Shown here one piece after another: positions 5,983 to 6,022 of a stretch of 6,022 nucleotides of DNA (within the stretch, counting starts at the first letter, position 1; the number at the start of each line of letters is the position of its first letter). The notes beneath the pieces were generated by a model. The model was not told where the DNA came from. It searched no databases and saw only the letters and a program-made list of their open reading frames with translations. Source of the DNA: an uncultured Slackia sp. (GTDB taxonomy: Bacteria > Actinomycetota > Coriobacteriia > Coriobacteriales > Eggerthellaceae); assembly GCA_900553775.1 (NCBI GenBank), contig USEZ01000117.1, positions 1 to 6,022 of the forward strand, given 5' to 3'. The translations under genes were made by a program, and so were the position numbers.

Positions 5983-6022
5983 GTCCTGCAAGGTCGGGGT
6001 GCCATGGTCATACGCCGCCATA

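Noticed and set aside
6004..6022. Possible start of a next gene (ATG at 6004)
   Set aside because: Only six codons are visible, the ribosome-binding site is unclear and the peptide start does not resemble RuvC, the common neighbour of yebC. It cannot be supported.

Overview
The window is high-GC DNA with a strong preference for G or C at third codon positions. It carries compact, mostly single-gene transcription units separated by clear hairpins. The gene set and protein character suggest an actinobacterial chromosome, probably Coriobacteriia/Eggerthellaceae-like (Slackia, Eggerthella and relatives). This is a judgement from general familiarity, not from a database match. I see no sign of a phage, insertion sequence, CRISPR array, tRNA or rRNA.

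Layout from left to right: (1) the 3' end of a plus-strand ATPase gene of a polar amino acid ABC transporter, stop at 328; (2) a perfect 12-bp hairpin at 362-389 between convergent genes, likely shared as a terminator; (3) a minus-strand long-form ribosome hibernation factor gene (hpf), 426-992; (4) a 345-bp non-coding stretch holding the terminator of the next gene (1271-1303) and two small inverted repeats upstream of hpf; (5) a minus-strand metal-dependent amidohydrolase of the YtcJ type, 1338-2975; (6) a 341-bp divergent intergenic region with tandem hairpins in the amidohydrolase leader, a perfect TATAAT box for the plus strand and a long nhaA leader; (7) plus-strand nhaA, a Na+/H+ antiporter with a long hydrophilic C-terminal tail, 3317-4927, followed by a strong hairpin; (8) plus-strand yebC, a YebC/TACO1-family protein, 5117-5914, followed by a textbook intrinsic terminator at 5947-5982. 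The last 40 bases show no gene.

The genes are mainly housekeeping and stress functions: nutrient uptake, ribosome hibernation, sodium/pH homeostasis, and a YebC protein linked to translation or regulation. They do not form one pathway. Each appears to have its own start signal and terminator, so there is little evidence of an operon. I found no convincing undescribed biological system. The items most worth a second look are the structured leaders of nhaA and the amidohydrolase, the C-terminal extension of NhaA, and the dyad that overlaps the likely yebC promoter.
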